This document shows, one piece after another, positions 12,355 through 22,659 of a stretch of DNA of 64,000 nt. The position numbers and the translations under genes are program-made. This DNA is from Diplonema japonicum (Eukaryota; Euglenozoa; Diplonemea; Diplonemida; Diplonemidae), in assembly GCA_964019335.1 (NCBI GenBank), contig OZ025656.1, forward strand, positions 783,692 through 847,691, read 5' to 3'. The notes under the pieces were generated by a model, which worked only from the letters and a program-made list of their open reading frames with translations, was not told the DNA's origin and did no database searches. The stretch's first letter is position 1. Every line of letters begins with the position of its first letter.

Positions 12355-12587
12355 GGATGCTGTGCCCTCTGGGATGGACGCGGTGCCGTGGAGGAAGATC
12401 AAAGGAGCCCTATTCTTCTGGGTGTCAACCTTCCTGGCGGTCCTCATTGTAAACTCTCTTCCTGTGTCAGTTTTGACTCTTGCTGAATAGATGGGAAGGC
12501 TGCCAGCAAGGCGTGCCGTCTATCTATGACATTACCAACTTGTTATCCAGTTTTGTTTATGGCACGTGCTTAACTACCTCAGGTACC

Positions 12588-14834
12588 ATGATATCCATAA
12601 AGGAGTTATGCTGCTTAGTATTTGTAGTGTGTTTCACATGGTTTGGATACAGAACCGCTTTTAACTGTGAGTTCGTCTTCGATGACCATTTAGCGATAGA
12701 AAGGAATAACGACGTGGTGGGCAGCGGTGGCTGGCTCGATCTACTGAAGCACGACTTCTGGGGAAAACCATTAGCATTGGCGGACAGCAACAAGTCGTTC
12801 AGGCCTGTCGTTGTGGCCTCCTTCAAGCTCAATTACATCTTGTCACCTACGCCCTACGCCTTCCATGCTGTCAATGTAGCATTGCACTGTTTCGTTAGCT
12901 TTCTAGTGTGTATGGTATCCAAGGCGCACAATAACAATAACGATGCTTGGAGACCTATGCTTATAGCTGGAAGCTTCTTTGGCGTGCACCCCGTACATGC
13001 AGAAGCAGTAACGGGCATTGTAGGGCGTGCTGATATCATGTGTGCCATGTTTGCGCTGCTGGGTTACCTTTGCCTATTAAAAAGGGTACCTTCGCTGTTG
13101 CAGTGTGCAATGTACTATTTGTTGTGCATGCTGTCTGTGCTTTCAAAAGAAACTGGCATCATGCTGGTGTGCATCACCCTTGTCTCCGACGTACTCCTGC
13201 ACCTCAGGTTCCCAGGCCTGCGGAAGGTGGTAACCAACGTTGCGGTTGTGTTGTCTTATTGGTACTTGCGGATGGTCTTCGTAGGGCAGGTGGATTTAAA
13301 TGGTAGTTTGCTGCTAAGGAAGACCGAGAACCCTATCCTCTTCGCACCGACATTGCTGAGCAAGGTGCTGAGCACACTGTACATACAGTCGCGGTACGCA
13401 CTGCTCTTAGTATATCCCAAGGAGATGTGTTGTGAGTATCCCTTTGACTGCCTGCCACTGCTTCATGATTTGAACGATCCCCGTTGCTACACTATTCTTG
13501 TGACGGCGGTTGTTATTGCCTTGGTGCTAGCAGTTGCCATCCAGCAACGTTCACGGGTGGCACTGATATTCATAAGCTGGATTGTGTTCCCCCATTTGCC
13601 TGCTTCAGGGATATTCTTCACAATTGGTACTATGCTTGCTGAGAGACTCTTGTATCTCCCTTCTGTGGGGTTGACTCTTCTTGTGGGCCATGTATTCAGG
13701 GCAGAGAAAAAATTTCGTGATAGTATGAACTTTAATATCCTTTTGATGAGTTATTGCATAACCTTTCATGGTAAGTTGGCTGAACGGAACAGAGAATGGC
13801 GAACAGATGAAACACTCTTCAAAAGTGCGCTCCGTGTGTGTCCAAATGCTGCGAAGCACCACCAGCAATATGGCCTGCTGTTACTTAATAAGCATGAGGT
13901 CGCAGATGCCAGTATGCATCTGAATAGGGCACATGAAATCGACCCTGAGTGGTGCGAGCCGCCCCTGTACTTGGGAAAGATAGCAGCGCACAAGAAGGAA
14001 TATGACACAGCGCTGTGGTGGTGGCGCAAGTGCGTTGGCTGCCCGTACCTTGGTGACCAGTGTTTCAACTTGTATTACGAGGTGCAAGGGAGCCTCTATA
14101 GTGGCAATACAAGTGCAGAGCACGAGCTGGGAAATGTACTGATAGATGTAAAGCAGTTTAGTAGCGCTGTGACTGCTTTCAGGCAAGCTGGGTTAAAGAG
14201 GTACAACAACCAAAATTGGGAAGGTGCTGTGGAGTCCTTCACAGCAGCCGTTTCTGCATGGCGGCGCTTGGGGCATCCATTGGTGACAGAAAAGAAGGAA
14301 GACGAAGAGATGAACCACCCATGCAACATATGGTACTGGCTGGGCATGTCGTACTCAAAGCTCACTATGCAACTCTCAGCATTGCGGGTATACCGTGAGA
14401 TGTTTATCTCTTGCGCACTGATGCCAAAAGCGGTGATGGCTGCAGCGGAGGGCCTAAGCGCCATCTATCAAGAGGCCATGCAATCGGACGTCGTAAGGGG
14501 CAGGTTAGACATGACTGAAGTGGATGTCTATGAAGCTCATACCGATACACTGATTGCAATTAGTGAAAACAAAGAGATTACTGGTCTCTCAGAAAAGGCA
14601 CGGGACACTTACCTTACCACAGCCTCGCGCTTGTTGCTTAAGGTGTCGGAAGTGCGCGAAACGTGCTCGAAGATTAAACGAGCGGTAGATTTACTTTCTA
14701 AGAGAAAGGATGCCAGTGACCGGCTCATGTGCGAGGCACTACACAAGCATAGGTCACAGTGCGGTGGCACAGAGTCACTCAAAGAGTGTGAGGTGTTCCG
14801 AAAGAATGAAAAAAGAATAAAGAGGGGGGCTTGA
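12588..14834 (+). CDS. TMTC-like O-mannosyltransferase with TPR repeats
   Basis: Intron-free gene of 748 residues. The ATG follows a CAG by five bases. An N-terminal hydrophobic helix precedes the acidic loop motif FDDH (D32-D33) and a WG/KSFRPV stretch, which are hallmarks of the TMTC/PMT-like GT-C glycosyltransferases. These ER membrane enzymes transfer mannose from dolichol-phosphate-mannose to Ser/Thr of client proteins. About ten transmembrane helices follow to near residue 390. The remainder is helical and TPR-like (conserved W/G/Y/A spacing around 13820-14470) and should lie in the ER lumen. The last residues are very basic. A 25-nt tandem duplication sits exactly over the stop codon. 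Confidence 0.85.
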   Translation: MISIKELCCLVFVVCFTWFGYRTAFNCEFVFDDHLAIERNNDVVGSGGWLDLLKHDFWGKPLALADSNKSFRPVVVASFKLNYILSPTPYAFHAVNVALHCFVSFLVCMVSKAHNNNNDAWRPMLIAGSFFGVHPVHAEAVTGIVGRADIMCAMFALLGYLCLLKRVPSLLQCAMYYLLCMLSVLSKETGIMLVCITLVSDVLLHLRFPGLRKVVTNVAVVLSYWYLRMVFVGQVDLNGSLLLRKTENPILFAPTLLSKVLSTLYIQSRYALLLVYPKEMCCEYPFDCLPLLHDLNDPRCYTILVTAVVIALVLAVAIQQRSRVALIFISWIVFPHLPASGIFFTIGTMLAERLLYLPSVGLTLLVGHVFRAEKKFRDSMNFNILLMSYCITFHGKLAERNREWRTDETLFKSALRVCPNAAKHHQQYGLLLLNKHEVADASMHLNRAHEIDPEWCEPPLYLGKIAAHKKEYDTALWWWRKCVGCPYLGDQCFNLYYEVQGSLYSGNTSAEHELGNVLIDVKQFSSAVTAFRQAGLKRYNNQNWEGAVESFTAAVSAWRRLGHPLVTEKKEDEEMNHPCNIWYWLGMSYSKLTMQLSALRVYREMFISCALMPKAVMAAAEGLSAIYQEAMQSDVVRGRLDMTEVDVYEAHTDTLIAISENKEITGLSEKARDTYLTTASRLLLKVSEVRETCSKIKRAVDLLSKRKDASDRLMCEALHKHRSQCGGTESLKECEVFRKNEKRIKRGA

Positions 14835-14858
14835 AAAAAGAATAAAAAGGGGGGCTTG
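14809..14858 (+). repeat. 25-nt tandem duplication over the TMTC stop codon
   Basis: Two adjacent 25-nt units (14809-14833, 14834-14858) differ at one base. The stop codon TGA spans the junction, so the first unit is coding and the second is 3' UTR. Confidence 0.9.
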
Positions 14859-15058
14859 AGAATGTTTTTTGAATTTCTACCTGAACAGTGAGCACCCCCA
14901 TGCACACTGAAATTTTATCGAGTTTTTTTTTTTTGGGAAAACAACGAAGAAAGGTAAACAGCAGCGCTGATCGACTTGGCTTGCCTAAGTACAGTGCTGG
15001 ACAGTAGTGACATTATTCTTGCTTAAGTATTAATCATACCAATCCAGCAGGTTGCAAA

Positions 15059-16428
15059 ATGAGCGAGCACGGTAGCGAAGCGAGAACACCTGCCTCAGCA
15101 CCATCGGTGCCGGAGAAGTCGAAGGCGGAGCTGAGGAGAGAGCGTGCAGCAATTCAAGAAGCTCAGAGAGAGGCGAAGAGGTTGAAAAACGAGGAGGCTG
15201 CAAGGGTGAAGGTTTGTTTTAATTAATTTTAATAATAATCATCCAACAGGCAGCTGGTGGTGGGCAGGAGAAAAAGAAAAAGGAAGTACCGAAGAAGAAG
15301 CCTGAACCGGCCAAAGAAGAGAAAAAAGAAAAGGTTGTAAAGAAGAAGAAGAAAAAAGACGATGTTGCTTCTATGCACCCGTCCGTGCTGAGGCTTGGTG
15401 AGCAGTACAGGGAGCACAGTATCATTGGTGGTAATGCTAGGTGCATAGCTCTGATGAAGTGTTTCAAGGACCTGTTGAATGACTACAATGTATGTGTTTG
15501 CTTGCACTACAGCATGAATCACAGGATGACGTCAACTTGAAGGACAACTTATTCCGCAAGCCGATAAGCTACCTCACTGGATGCAGGAAGATTTCGAAAT
15601 CAATGGGTAACGGGATCAATTACCTGAAGAGCAAGGTAAACGACCTACCCAAGGGCATCAACTACGTGGTATGAAAACAATTGCCTTTTACGCGTACAGG
15701 ATGCGAGAGAGATTCTGTTGGCGGATATTGACATGTACATCGATGCCATCTTGATGGCAGTCAAGACAATCGCAGAGAAATGTGTAGGGCTGGACAACAA
15801 GGGCAGAAGAGGTGGCGAGCACCAGATCAAAGACGGCGACGTCATCCTGACCTACGCCAGGTCCAACGCCATCGAGTGGGTGTTCCGATTGGCTCACTCG
15901 AAGAAGGTGAACTTTTCAGTTGTCGCTGTCGACTCGCGTCCTCTGCATGAAGGCAAGCAGCTGGCGTTGACTCTCGCAGGCCTCGGCATCCCCACCACAT
16001 ACTGCCTCCTCAACTCGCTCTCCACTCTTCTTCCGAAATGCAACAAGGTCTTTGTAGGGGCAAGCACCATGCTCACCAACGGCTCGCTTGTGAGCAGAAC
16101 AGGCACATCCATGATCGCAATGATGGCCAAGCACTTCAGCTTACCTGTTTTGTGCTTCTGTGAAACATACAAGTTCGCTGATAATGTGTGGCTGGGGTGC
16201 TTGACCAACAATGAGGAGGCCGACACCTCTGATCTGATGACGCTTATGGATGGGCAGGAGAGCCCGCTTGTCGATGAGGAACAGGACAAGCTGAAGCTCG
16301 CAAATTACATGTACGATCTAACACCTGCAGAGAACATCGACATGGTGGTCACAGAGTTGGGACCCATGCACCCAACGTCAGTGCCCGTGATTGTGAGAGA
16401 GAGAATTGATAAGGGTCACGAAATCTGA
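15059..16428 (+). CDS. EIF2B4: Translation initiation factor eIF2B subunit delta
   Basis: Exons 15059-15211, 15250-15489, 15513-15668 and 15700-16428 give 425 residues. eIF2B is the guanine nucleotide exchange factor for eIF2; delta is one of its regulatory subunits and senses phosphorylated eIF2. The N-terminus has the ELRRERAA-IQEAQREAK helix typical of delta, followed by a Lys-rich linker. The core starts at HPSVLRLGEQY, with NARCIALM and SMGN motifs, then a Rossmann-like half with GDVILTYARSN, VVAVDSRPLHEGK and GAS...LTNG. The C-terminus is canonical (PMHPTSVPVI). Intron 15490-15512 is only 23 nt. The first intron has a GTTTG donor rather than GTATG. Confidence 0.93.
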
Positions 16429-16562
16429 AATCTGAGCTGAGCTCGGCGCGTTCATCGCTATTGCCGGCAAGCTTGAAGAAGTGTTTTTATCATTTTCTGT
16501 TTTGTTCTCATTCCTCGACTCTAAGCAGAAATCATACATAGAAAATGCGATAGAGCCACAAG

Positions 16563-18370
16563 ATGGCAGATGAAGGCGAAGGTGGCGAAAGGGTGAGCAA
16601 TCTCGAAGAGAAGGAGAAGGAGGCAGACGACTCAAAGAAACGAACAAAAGGTCCACCGCCGCAACCGGGGAACAAGGCTGAGTTGATTAAAAAGCCTGCC
16701 CCGCCTGCTCCAACGCAGGCCCTGGAGAATGGCACGCTGATAAAGGGCAAGTACAAGATATCAAGTAAGATAGGCCAAGGTGCTTTTGGGGAGACATATG
16801 TTGGGGAGAACGTGACCGACGGCACATCCGCGACGTATGCCATCAAGGTATGCTGTGGCATTTGTTGTTCACTTGTGACAGATCGAACGATGCAATGGCG
16901 CCGCCAAAAGAGATGTGCTGAAGTCGGAGGTCATCGCCTTGAAGAAGCTGCAAGGTTGCCCTAATGTTGTGAAATACATTGGCAGCGGGAGAGATGACAC
17001 ACTGCAGATTAACTATCTTGTGATGGAGCGGCTTGGGAATGACATCGCGGAGATCAGGAAACGCACACAGAAGCAAACGTATGGTTTTTACACCTTTTAT
17101 TATAATGTCCGCAGGTTCGAGTTAGCCTCGACCATCCGCCTTGGGCTGCAGATGCTGGAATCCATTCAAGGAGTCCACGAGCAGCACTACATACATAGAG
17201 ACATCAAGCCTAGCAATTTCGTGATCGGCAGAGAAAACCCGGAAAAGGTTTATCTCATCGACTTCGGCCTTGCCAGGAGGTACCGCTCCAATGGTGTAAT
17301 CAGAGCCGCACGTCAGGCAGCCGGGTTCCGAGGAACAGCTAGATATGCAAGCATCCACTCCCACAAGCAGATGGAGCTGGGGAGGAGGGACGATCTATGG
17401 TGCTTATTCTATGTCCTTGTCGAGTTCAGGTCTGAAAGCGGCCTCCCTTGGAGAAGGCATAAGGTATGCACATTTACCAAGCATAACCCTTCACAACAGG
17501 AGAAGAACGTTATAGGTGAGATAAAGGAGCGTTACACGAACGAAACCCTCGTGCAGCATCTCCCCACAGCGTTCTCCTTATTCATGAGACATCTGTTTTC
17601 CTTGACATATGAGAGTGAGCCTGACTACTATTATTTGAAGTCGCTTCTTCAAAGCATTGCCGAAGAAGATAATGTATGCCCTAGTGCCACTCATCACACT
17701 GCATAGATCGATCTAACAAAACCTATGGAGTGGCAGAGGCCTGGCTTCGGCCAGCCGCCAAAGAAAGAAGCGAGGCATGAAGCTCCGCCGGCGAACCCAC
17801 TTGCGCGAAATGATGCAGAGCAGGCGCCGCCACCGCGGGAGAAGGAGGTGAAAGAAGTGAAAGAAGTGATAGAGGAAGCTCAGGTGAAGGAGCCCGAGCC
17901 GCAGGTGAAGGAAGTGAAACAGGAACCAGACAAAGACAAGGATGCGACTCTTCCAACTCCGGCAGGGAGCGGTCTCCTCATGTCGCCAGCATCGCCCACG
18001 CCGACGTCCCCACGTGCACCGCCGCCGGCTCCTATCCCTGCGGCGGAGAGGGCACCAACTCCTCCGCAGCTTATTCCTGAGCCTGCGCACCCCACTGTGC
18101 CGCCTGTTGAAAAAGAACCAGAAGTGCAGCACGCAAAGGTATTCAAACTTCACCACCTCCACTGCAATAGGTCGGCAACCCGAGGAACGGAGCATTGGAG
18201 ACGAAGCCCGAAAGGAATGACGAGGTATGCCATTCACTGCACAGGCACCACGCCACTAACAGGAGTCGTCGTCCACGCCGCCCAACGGCCAAAACATGAA
18301 GGATGCGGGAGCTCCGCCCAGCGAAGGGAAGGAGAGGCAAAAATGCAAAGAGTGTTGCATAGCTATGTAA
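16563..18370 (+). CDS. Casein kinase 1 family protein kinase with CaaX terminus
   Basis: Exons 16563-16847, 16882-17078, 17115-17463, 17500-17673, 17707-18138, 18171-18224 and 18263-18370 give 532 residues. After a charged, Pro-rich N-terminus the kinase domain starts near residue 60 with the Gly loop GQGAFGETY; the ATP lysine is K95 (AIK). It continues with HRDIKPSNF and DFGLARRY, and with CK1-type features instead of APE (GTARYASIHSH, WCLFYVLVEF). A Pro/Glu/Lys-rich tail of about 200 residues follows. The protein ends in CKECCIAM: the last four residues CIAM fit a CaaX prenylation box with an adjacent Cys that could be palmitoylated, so membrane anchoring is inferred. Other CK1 kinases reach the membrane through C-terminal Cys palmitoylation. 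Confidence 0.9.
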
Positions 18371-19120
18371 ATGAACAACTCCCTCAATGTAACTGGCACC
18401 ACCGGCTAGCTCACGAGTCCTACAACAACAGATAAGGTCTTATTGTTGTGTGATCGAGTGAGCTCTGCAAAGAAATATGAATAATAGTAAGTTCCTACCT
18501 AGATCTCTGTTTGTAGCATCCCTCGTTTCTCCTTGTAGCATCCCTGCTGTGCTTGCGGTTTAGTAATTGCCGTCCTCGGGACTGGTAGCACGCCATTTTT
18601 CCGAGGAAAGTACAGAGAAAAAGAGCATGATAAGAAGAAGGAAAATAGTGTTTGGGGTTTCTGTTTATTCTGGACACTGGGCGAACAGGACACGCGTCTG
18701 GTGTGTTTGTGGTTCTTCTTCAATTTTTCTCTTTTTTCTTTTTTCCCTTAGTATTTTAACGAATAGTTGTACTCTGCCTTGCATAGCGGATCACTGCTCC
18801 TAAGCAGAGGCTTATTATGTTGCTGTCTATCTTCTATGTTATGGTTATTCTCATGTCTCCGTCCCTATCGCACAGCACCACAGGTAATATGAGAACGTGA
18901 CTTCTCGACCAAGAGAACTAAAGAGACGACATCAATAAACAGAAAGAAGACGTGAGTAGGATTGGAGTACCTTGAGTCTATTTCATCATCTTCATAGTTT
19001 AGAATGTTTGTTCCTTTCTTTGCGGGGCTTCCGCTCCCATCACCCTCAAATCATATGATTTTCTGTTTTATTATGTTTCGGTAGCTTCCCAACGTGACTC
19101 ATGACTTCACAGGTGCGAGA
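18371..19120. other. Intergenic gap, possible transcription-unit boundary
   Basis: This 750-bp stretch holds no recognisable gene. A 13-nt direct repeat (TTGTAGCATCCCT) occurs at about 18510 and 18533. The distal part is T-rich, and a CACAG lies eight bases before the next start codon. Confidence 0.5.
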
Positions 19121-20059
19121 ATGGGCGACGTGCCGAACCTTGTGCAGATCAATCTTCTGCGGCTTACAAGAAGCCATGTGGTGAAGCTTCAGACACAGTA
19201 TTTTCCTCATCTTCTGACGCAAATGATCCAGGGCTGCTATGTTAGGGTGCTGCTAGAAGCGGGAGACGGCGGTGAGCAGCGATACAGGATGGCTAAAATC
19301 AGCGGGACGAGATCGGGCGAGGAATACAGCGGGTACTCTTTCGGAAGCGATTCAACTACAACCTACCTCGACCTGGATGTGCCGCAGGCCCTAGGCCACT
19401 CCACAAACAGTATCCAATTGAATTCAATCAGCAACAGCGACTTTTCCCAAGAAGAGTACGACACGTGGCTCAACAACATACCGGCTAGTGAGAAGCATAA
19501 GAAAATACCTACACCCTCGCAGCTAGAGGACAAATGGAATGAAATAAGGCCTCACCTACAAAAGGCAGGAATCGATGTCTCGAGGATGGGTCAGGATGTC
19601 TTCAAAAGCGTGCGCAGCAGTGCCACTATTATCCCGAGAAATGACCCAAAGAAGCGCAAGCTACCTGACGCCCAGAACAATAGCGGTCTTGACGAAGTCA
19701 AAGAGCTCAAGGTATGCGCCAAAGATACAGGTTGAACGACTTACAGTTCCAGCTAGAGTCTCGCAAAGACTTTCCCAAGGAGCTAAACAATCTCACCATG
19801 GATGAGCTACACATCTTAGAGGACCAGGTGCAGGAGTACATGAACACCCTGCGACAACGCAAAAAGGATATGTCCCACTGTAAGGTACTGTCTATGTTAC
19901 ACACTCTATCTTTCACAGATATGTATGGAGAAAGACGTAGAAGTAGTGCTCTTGCCCTGTAAACACCAGATCATGTGCCAATCCTGCTCGTACCAAGTCG
20001 AGGACTGCCCTGTCTGTAGGACTGCAATCACCGATAGGATCACCCCGCATAAGTTTTAG
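19121..20059 (+). CDS. Plus3-domain and RING-finger protein
   Basis: Exons 19121-19711, 19747-19884 and 19919-20059 give 289 residues. The N-terminal domain (about residues 6-110) matches the Plus3 fold of RTF1 (INLLRLTRSHVVKL, a YFPH stretch, G-YVRVLLEA, Y-R-AKISG), which binds phosphorylated Spt5 or nucleic acid. A helical coiled segment follows, then a C-terminal C3HC4 RING (ICMEKD, VLLPCKHQIMCQSC, CPVC) close to the IAP/MULAN type, which recruits ubiquitin E2 enzymes. The combination suggests a transcription-coupled ubiquitin ligase; that role is inference. The first intron was chosen as 19712-19746 because the nearer acceptor at 19730 breaks the frame. Confidence 0.82.
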
Positions 20060-20231
20060 AAGCCCCTTCTGAAGTATTTACTCCCTGATTTTTATCTCTC
20101 CCTTTTTTTTGTTTTGTTAGATATGAAAAGAAGAAAACACTGATTCCTTGAGCTTTTTGTCCATTCAACCCCAAGCTAAGGGCAGTTACCATTACACTAC
20201 CTGAATCCCATTATCAGTCAGACAGGTGCCG

Positions 20232-21227
20232 ATGACAGAGGGGGTAAACGCGGACGAAGCCGTTGCTGTGGTGGCAGGAGTGCACTGTCTCGTGCGGTCG
20301 TTTCATGACTGCATGGCAATGTTTTTGAAAGATGGGAAGTTCGACTTTCTGGAGAGGTGGATGGACGTTATCGACAGGCTCACGAAAGGGGACAAAGACC
20401 ACGCGGGTCTGGAGAGCAGATTCACCAAACAGATGGAGTTCAGCATCTTAGAAGTAGAGACCGAAGCAAGTGTAATTCAATCTTGCGACCTCCCTTCCTT
20501 GTTCCACTCTATTGCAGGTATTCTTGGGAGGGCCTTCTACTTGGTGCGTGAGCAGGCAGTTCCTTTCGCCACAGTTGACAGTGACCTCCGTCCACTGCAT
20601 AAAGCGCCTTTCCGGCACAGGCCCGCCACTGCCAACTTGAGAAAGTATAAGAGCCCTCAACCTGTCTCCCCATCCGATTTCCAGCAGCATCATCCTCCCC
20701 CGAACCCCATGGTTACGAGGGACGGCCTGTCCATGCGGTCTATCATCCAAAAGCCTCAGAGCAGGCTAAAAAGTACGCAGAACCCTGCCCAGCTAAGTGT
20801 TGTACGTGATGCTGCCGACCCGAGAAGAGTGCAGCGGCCATCTCCAAAGCCTGAGCTGCTGCCACCTTCGACAGTGTGGATGAATGCATTGAAAATACCG
20901 AAGAAACGGAAGCAGCCTGCAAAGCACTGGGAAGAGGCTGAAAAGGGTTTCAACAACAAAAGACCCCATGACCCCGTCGGTATCTCTGCACCCCTCAACC
21001 CTATATCTACCCCGATACCCGTACCCCATGATGACGTACCTTTTGCTGAGCACGTTGCTAGTCTGAAGAACAGAACACGCTACGGCGGCGACTACCTGCA
21101 ACAGGATAGCTTCGCTCCACCAGCCTGTTTAAATCCGCCCTCGATCCCATCGGTGCCTAACATGTTCATCAAACAGACTGCGCGACAGGAAGAGATCTCG
21201 TGGATGACAACAGCATTAACCGTTTAA
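20232..21227 (+). CDS. Unknown protein, helical N-terminus and disordered C-terminus
   Basis: Intron-free frame of 331 residues starting at an ATG six bases after an ACAG. I do not recognise a family. The first 125 residues look alpha-helical (VVAGVHCLVRSFHDCMAMFL, then a charged amphipathic segment). The rest is rich in Pro, Ser, His and Lys, contains a short KIPKKRKQP stretch that could serve as a nuclear localisation signal, and looks disordered. The stop lies only 14 bases before the amidase start, so the two genes must share a transcript region or overlap in UTRs. Confidence 0.7.
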   Translation: MTEGVNADEAVAVVAGVHCLVRSFHDCMAMFLKDGKFDFLERWMDVIDRLTKGDKDHAGLESRFTKQMEFSILEVETEASVIQSCDLPSLFHSIAGILGRAFYLVREQAVPFATVDSDLRPLHKAPFRHRPATANLRKYKSPQPVSPSDFQQHHPPPNPMVTRDGLSMRSIIQKPQSRLKSTQNPAQLSVVRDAADPRRVQRPSPKPELLPPSTVWMNALKIPKKRKQPAKHWEEAEKGFNNKRPHDPVGISAPLNPISTPIPVPHDDVPFAEHVASLKNRTRYGGDYLQQDSFAPPACLNPPSIPSVPNMFIKQTARQEEISWMTTALTV

Positions 21228-21241
21228 CCGACCGCATTTCT

Positions 21242-22450
21242 ATGCAGCTTGATAATTTAGTTTTTCATACAATTTCTTATCCCCCTAAGTTTTTACCCGA
21301 CAGTTACATGTCGCGCGTCTTCACATGCCATGCCCCCTTGATGTCGGCGCTGCCGGCGAAGGAGGGTGTTTTGGGTGGTCTCCGATTCAGCGTGAAAGAC
21401 ATCTTTGATGTTGCAGGGTATCAAACTGGTTTTGGAAGCCCCACATGGATGGAAAAGCACCCTGACACCGCCACCAAAGATGCGGAGGCTGTCAGGCTGT
21501 TAAATGAGAATGGTGCTACATTTGTTGGGAAGACCATCATGTGTGAACTCGCGTGGAGTCTGACAGGCGAAAACGAGCATTATGGTACCCCGCCCAACCC
21601 TGCAGCGCCTGGGTGTGTCCCTGGTGGGTCTTCTAGCGGCGCTGCTGTCTCTGTTGCTGATGGCTCGTGCGACATCGCGCTGGGAACCGACACGGGCGGT
21701 AGTGTGAGGATCCCATCCAGTCACTGTGGGCTGTGGGGCCTCAGACCTACGCATGGCAGGATCTCTCTTGAGGGTGCGTGTAGCCTAGCGCACAGCTTCG
21801 ACACGACAGGTGTCTTTGCCAAGAATGCCGAGCATCTACGTTTGGCTACGTCTGTCTTACTGCAAGGCAAAGGACAGGCTGCAGCACAGCCGAGATGGCT
21901 TGTTGCTACTAACTCTTTAGATGTTCTTGAGAGCACTGCAAGGGAGGTGGTGGATTCGTTCCTCTCTGGGCTAGACGTGCCTCTTGAAAAGGTGCACACA
22001 GGTGATGTCGAGGAGCAGATACAGCTGCTGAAGGTGATCCAGGCTTCTGAAGTGTGGGGAGAGTACGGCAAATGGGTCACAGAAGAGAAACCTGTGTTTG
22101 GCAAGATTGTAAATGAACGGTTCAAGTTCGCGGAGAAGAGTAATGCCGAAGAAGTGGAAAGGGCAACCGGAAGAAGGGGGGAGATCAAGGCAATGGCACA
22201 AGCATTGCTTGGTGATGATGGGCTGCTTCTGCTCCCTGCCGCTCCGTCTTTCCCTCCTAAGTGTGGCGGTGAGGCTGATGCTGCATGGCGTGATCAGGTG
22301 CTAAGGCTGACATCTTTAGCAGGGTTGGCAGGCCTGCCTCAGGTAGTGTTCCCATTGAACAGTGAGAAAGGTGCACTCGGGATGAGCGCCATAGGACCCG
22401 AGGGGTCAGACGAGTGGCTCATGCAGTCCGTCCAGTCACTCCTGAAGTAG
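21242..22450 (+). CDS. Amidase-signature enzyme, AMI1/Toc64-like
   Basis: Intron-free gene of 402 residues. The start is the first ATG in frame; codons upstream overlap the preceding gene. The Ser-cisSer-Lys triad of the amidase signature family is complete: K52 (SVKD), S130 (GGSSSG) and S154 (TDTGGSVR), with the 24-residue spacing between the serines seen in FAAH and AMI1. The stretch GLRFSVKDIFDVAGY-TGFG and the GEN-HYGTP-NP motif are close to plant AMI1, an indole-3-acetamide hydrolase, and to the amidase part of Toc64. It should hydrolyse a small amide to acid plus ammonia; the substrate cannot be told. No targeting peptide is obvious. Confidence 0.9.
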   Translation: MQLDNLVFHTISYPPKFLPDSYMSRVFTCHAPLMSALPAKEGVLGGLRFSVKDIFDVAGYQTGFGSPTWMEKHPDTATKDAEAVRLLNENGATFVGKTIMCELAWSLTGENEHYGTPPNPAAPGCVPGGSSSGAAVSVADGSCDIALGTDTGGSVRIPSSHCGLWGLRPTHGRISLEGACSLAHSFDTTGVFAKNAEHLRLATSVLLQGKGQAAAQPRWLVATNSLDVLESTAREVVDSFLSGLDVPLEKVHTGDVEEQIQLLKVIQASEVWGEYGKWVTEEKPVFGKIVNERFKFAEKSNAEEVERATGRRGEIKAMAQALLGDDGLLLLPAAPSFPPKCGGEADAAWRDQVLRLTSLAGLAGLPQVVFPLNSEKGALGMSAIGPEGSDEWLMQSVQSLLK

Positions 22451-22659
22451 ATATTCCTTCATGTATTGTATCCTCACCTGCGCAGCCCTTCCACCGCAGG
22501 TCACGAGAGTGGTGTGATTATTCGATTTCCCTGGTTCCGTCCAATGCCCCAGCGACAAGGCAAGATGTTCTCTGGTGGAACAACGTTAAGATTGCTTGCA
22601 TGCAACATCTACTTCATTTAATTTCTTGTTCGACACGAACTGCCACATATTAACAGGAA

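Noticed and set aside
20232-22450. Bacterial-style operon
   Set aside because: Neighbours on the same strand have dozens of spliceosomal introns and eukaryote-only families, and no Shine-Dalgarno pattern is seen before the ATGs.
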